A stretch of DNA of 64,000 bases from Thiocapsa sp. KS1 (lineage in GTDB: Bacteria; Pseudomonadota; Gammaproteobacteria; Chromatiales; Chromatiaceae): the NCBI RefSeq assembly GCF_001499735.1, contig NZ_LN848257.1:2439656-2503655 (forward strand). The letters are read 5' to 3'. Under the pieces are notes generated by a model. That model made no database searches. It was given only the letters and a program-made list of their open reading frames with translations, and had not been told where the DNA came from. A program made the position numbers and the translations under genes. How positions within the stretch are numbered: the first letter of the stretch is position 1; each line of letters begins with the position of its first letter. Below, piece by piece: positions 62,805-64,000 of the stretch.

Positions 62805-62927
62805 GTCTCGAGTCGCGTGCCGAGTGATCGTTGTGCGTTTGAGGTGACTCCCGCTTGGCGCGCACCAACAATCGCCGAGCGACGCGGCTCAAGGATTTAA
62901 TTTATTATCATGGGGTTGCGTTCTAGG

Positions 62928-64000
62928 TCATTGAGCTTGATCTCGAAATAGGCCTAGGCTCTCCCAAGGATGGCCATGCCATTGCGGTACCTCATGCGTG
63001 GTCTGGTCCCGTGACGCGTCGTGGCATCCGCACACGCCGGCGACGGCAATCAGGATGTCGCCCGAAAACACCAAGGGGACGTAGGGACGCAGCCAGCGCG
63101 GGATGCCGGCTTCCTGAAAGAGGTTCTTGAGGGTACGCTGACGGGATGTCGGCCGCGGCCGGCAGGTCTGCTCGGTCAAGCCGAAGCGCACCGTCGGAGC
63201 CAGCTCCGAGCCGTCGCTCGTATCCTCCCATTGCAGCCATCCGAGCCCAGGCGGAAGCTCAAGCACCGGCGGCGTGCCGCTCGGCGCTCGACCGATCGTC
63301 AATGCACCGGGCGACGGCGGCAAGGGATCCAGTGCAAAGAGGTCGTCACGATAGCGACGCACCTCGCAGCCAAACCAGGCGACCAGCGGATCGGCATCGG
63401 CACGGGCCGGCAGGACCTCGTCGAGGATGCGCGCGAGATGACGCCGATCGGGCAGCGCGAACCCGCGGCGACGCAGCCACAATCGCAGGACCACCTTGCA
63501 GCGCGAGCGCTCCAGCGCCATGAGCGCCCGGATGCCGAGCGTTCCCGGATGCGCGCCGGCGCAAACGTCCATGAGCTCCGACGCCAGGCCATCGACCAGT
63601 TGCGCCGCCTCGGCACAATGAGCGGCGCTGCGCGAGAGGGTTGCGGAGAATCCCGGCCAGCGCGCCCTCAGCAAGGGTACAACGCCGTTGCGCAGATAAT
63701 TGCGGTCCATCCGATCCGATGCGTTGCTCGGATCCTCGATCCACGACAGCCCGAAGGCGCGGACATACTTCTCCAGCGTCGCCCTCGGGACATCCAGCAG
63801 GGGCCGCACCAGACGGCCTCTCCCGAGACCCGCCTCGCGCGGCATCGCCGCCAACCCGTGAACCCCGCTCCCGCGCAAGAGCGCGAGCAGCAACGTTTCC
63901 GCCTGATCGTCCTGATTGTGTGCCGTCAGCATGAGATCGCCGGGGCGCAGCACCTCGGCGAGCGCGCGATAGCGCGCCTCGCGCGCAGTCGCCTCGAGAC
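62928..64000 (-). CDS. tilS: tRNA(Ile)-lysidine synthase TilS, C-terminal part (truncated by window edge)
   Basis: Modifies the wobble cytidine of tRNA-Ile(CAU) to lysidine. About 357 residues are present and the frame stays open to the window end, where the next residues read EATAREARYRALAEVLRPGD. Motifs: LTAHNQDDQAETLLLALLRG, RPLLDVPRATLEKYV and WIEDPSNASDRMDRNYLRN. The C-terminal TilS-C domain ends with FQEAGIPRWLRPYVPLVF. The N-terminal SGGxDS nucleotide-binding loop lies outside the window. Convergent with cnoX over 123 bases. Confidence 0.95.
   Translation of the reverse strand, partial: LEATAREARYRALAEVLRPGDLMLTAHNQDDQAETLLLALLRGSGVHGLAAMPREAGLGRGRLVRPLLDVPRATLEKYVRAFGLSWIEDPSNASDRMDRNYLRNGVVPLLRARWPGFSATLSRSAAHCAEAAQLVDGLASELMDVCAGAHPGTLGIRALMALERSRCKVVLRLWLRRRGFALPDRRHLARILDEVLPARADADPLVAWFGCEVRRYRDDLFALDPLPPSPGALTIGRAPSGTPPVLELPPGLGWLQWEDTSDGSELAPTVRFGLTEQTCRPRPTSRQRTLKNLFQEAGIPRWLRPYVPLVFSGDILIAVAGVCGCHDASRDQTTHEVPQWHGHPWESLGLFRDQAQ

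Overview
The window reads as chromosomal DNA of a high-GC gammaproteobacterium, most likely a purple sulfur bacterium of the Chromatiaceae (Thiocapsa/Allochromatium-like). That placement is inference. It rests on gammaproteobacterial versions of GshA, SthA, PilSR, bifunctional ArgA, TrxC, LapB, GluQ next to DksA and YaeQ, and on a secreted Met/Pro-rich protein resembling a sulfur-globule protein. No rRNA, tRNA, CRISPR array, prophage or intact insertion sequence was found. Almost everything is core housekeeping, arranged in short operons on both strands.

Layout. 1-5.4 kb: end of kdpC, then kdpD and kdpE, facing trkH across two heptamer tandem repeats; this is a potassium-uptake block. 5.6-12.2 kb: dnaE, an overlapping PqiA-domain membrane protein, and sthA. 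12.3-13.3 kb: the Met/Pro-rich exported protein with its own promoter and terminator. 13.4-20.4 kb (minus): rluD-pgeF-ACT protein-def-prc-gshA, with gene overlaps at the upstream end. 20.5-29.2 kb: bamD, a PII gene, nadE, sucCD and the pilSR two-component pair. 29.2-38.5 kb: argA, an MscK-type channel, a cytochrome b561, dksA-gluQ-yaeQ and galU. 38.6-40.6 kb: pyrF-lapB.

40.8-50.7 kb is the least conventional part. It holds an SDR enzyme, a small exported protein of unknown function, an HBM/HAMP sensor with no output domain, an FHA protein fused to a degenerate PPP-type phosphatase, an ABC half-transporter, a two-CBS protein, a DUF971-MoaD fusion, and a large exported protein with AGA/AGG-rich codon use. 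50.8-64 kb returns to core genes: nudB-aspS, an FmdB zinc ribbon, a vapBC-like toxin-antitoxin pair, a second SDR, greA, carAB, trxC, cnoX and the truncated tilS at the edge.

The most interesting non-coding signal is a set of dispersed palindromic repeats. One family has ends reading TAAACCGCG...CGCGGTTTA (four copies, three of them two-module elements of 166-192 bp). A second family starts TGAATCGCGTCC (two copies). In five of the six copies the first three bases of the repeat are exactly the stop codon of a flanking, apparently full-length gene: greA, carA, trxC, prc and argA. One copy separates carA from carB. The elements may have a TA or stop-codon insertion preference, or may serve as 3'-end processing signals; the sequence alone does not decide between these.
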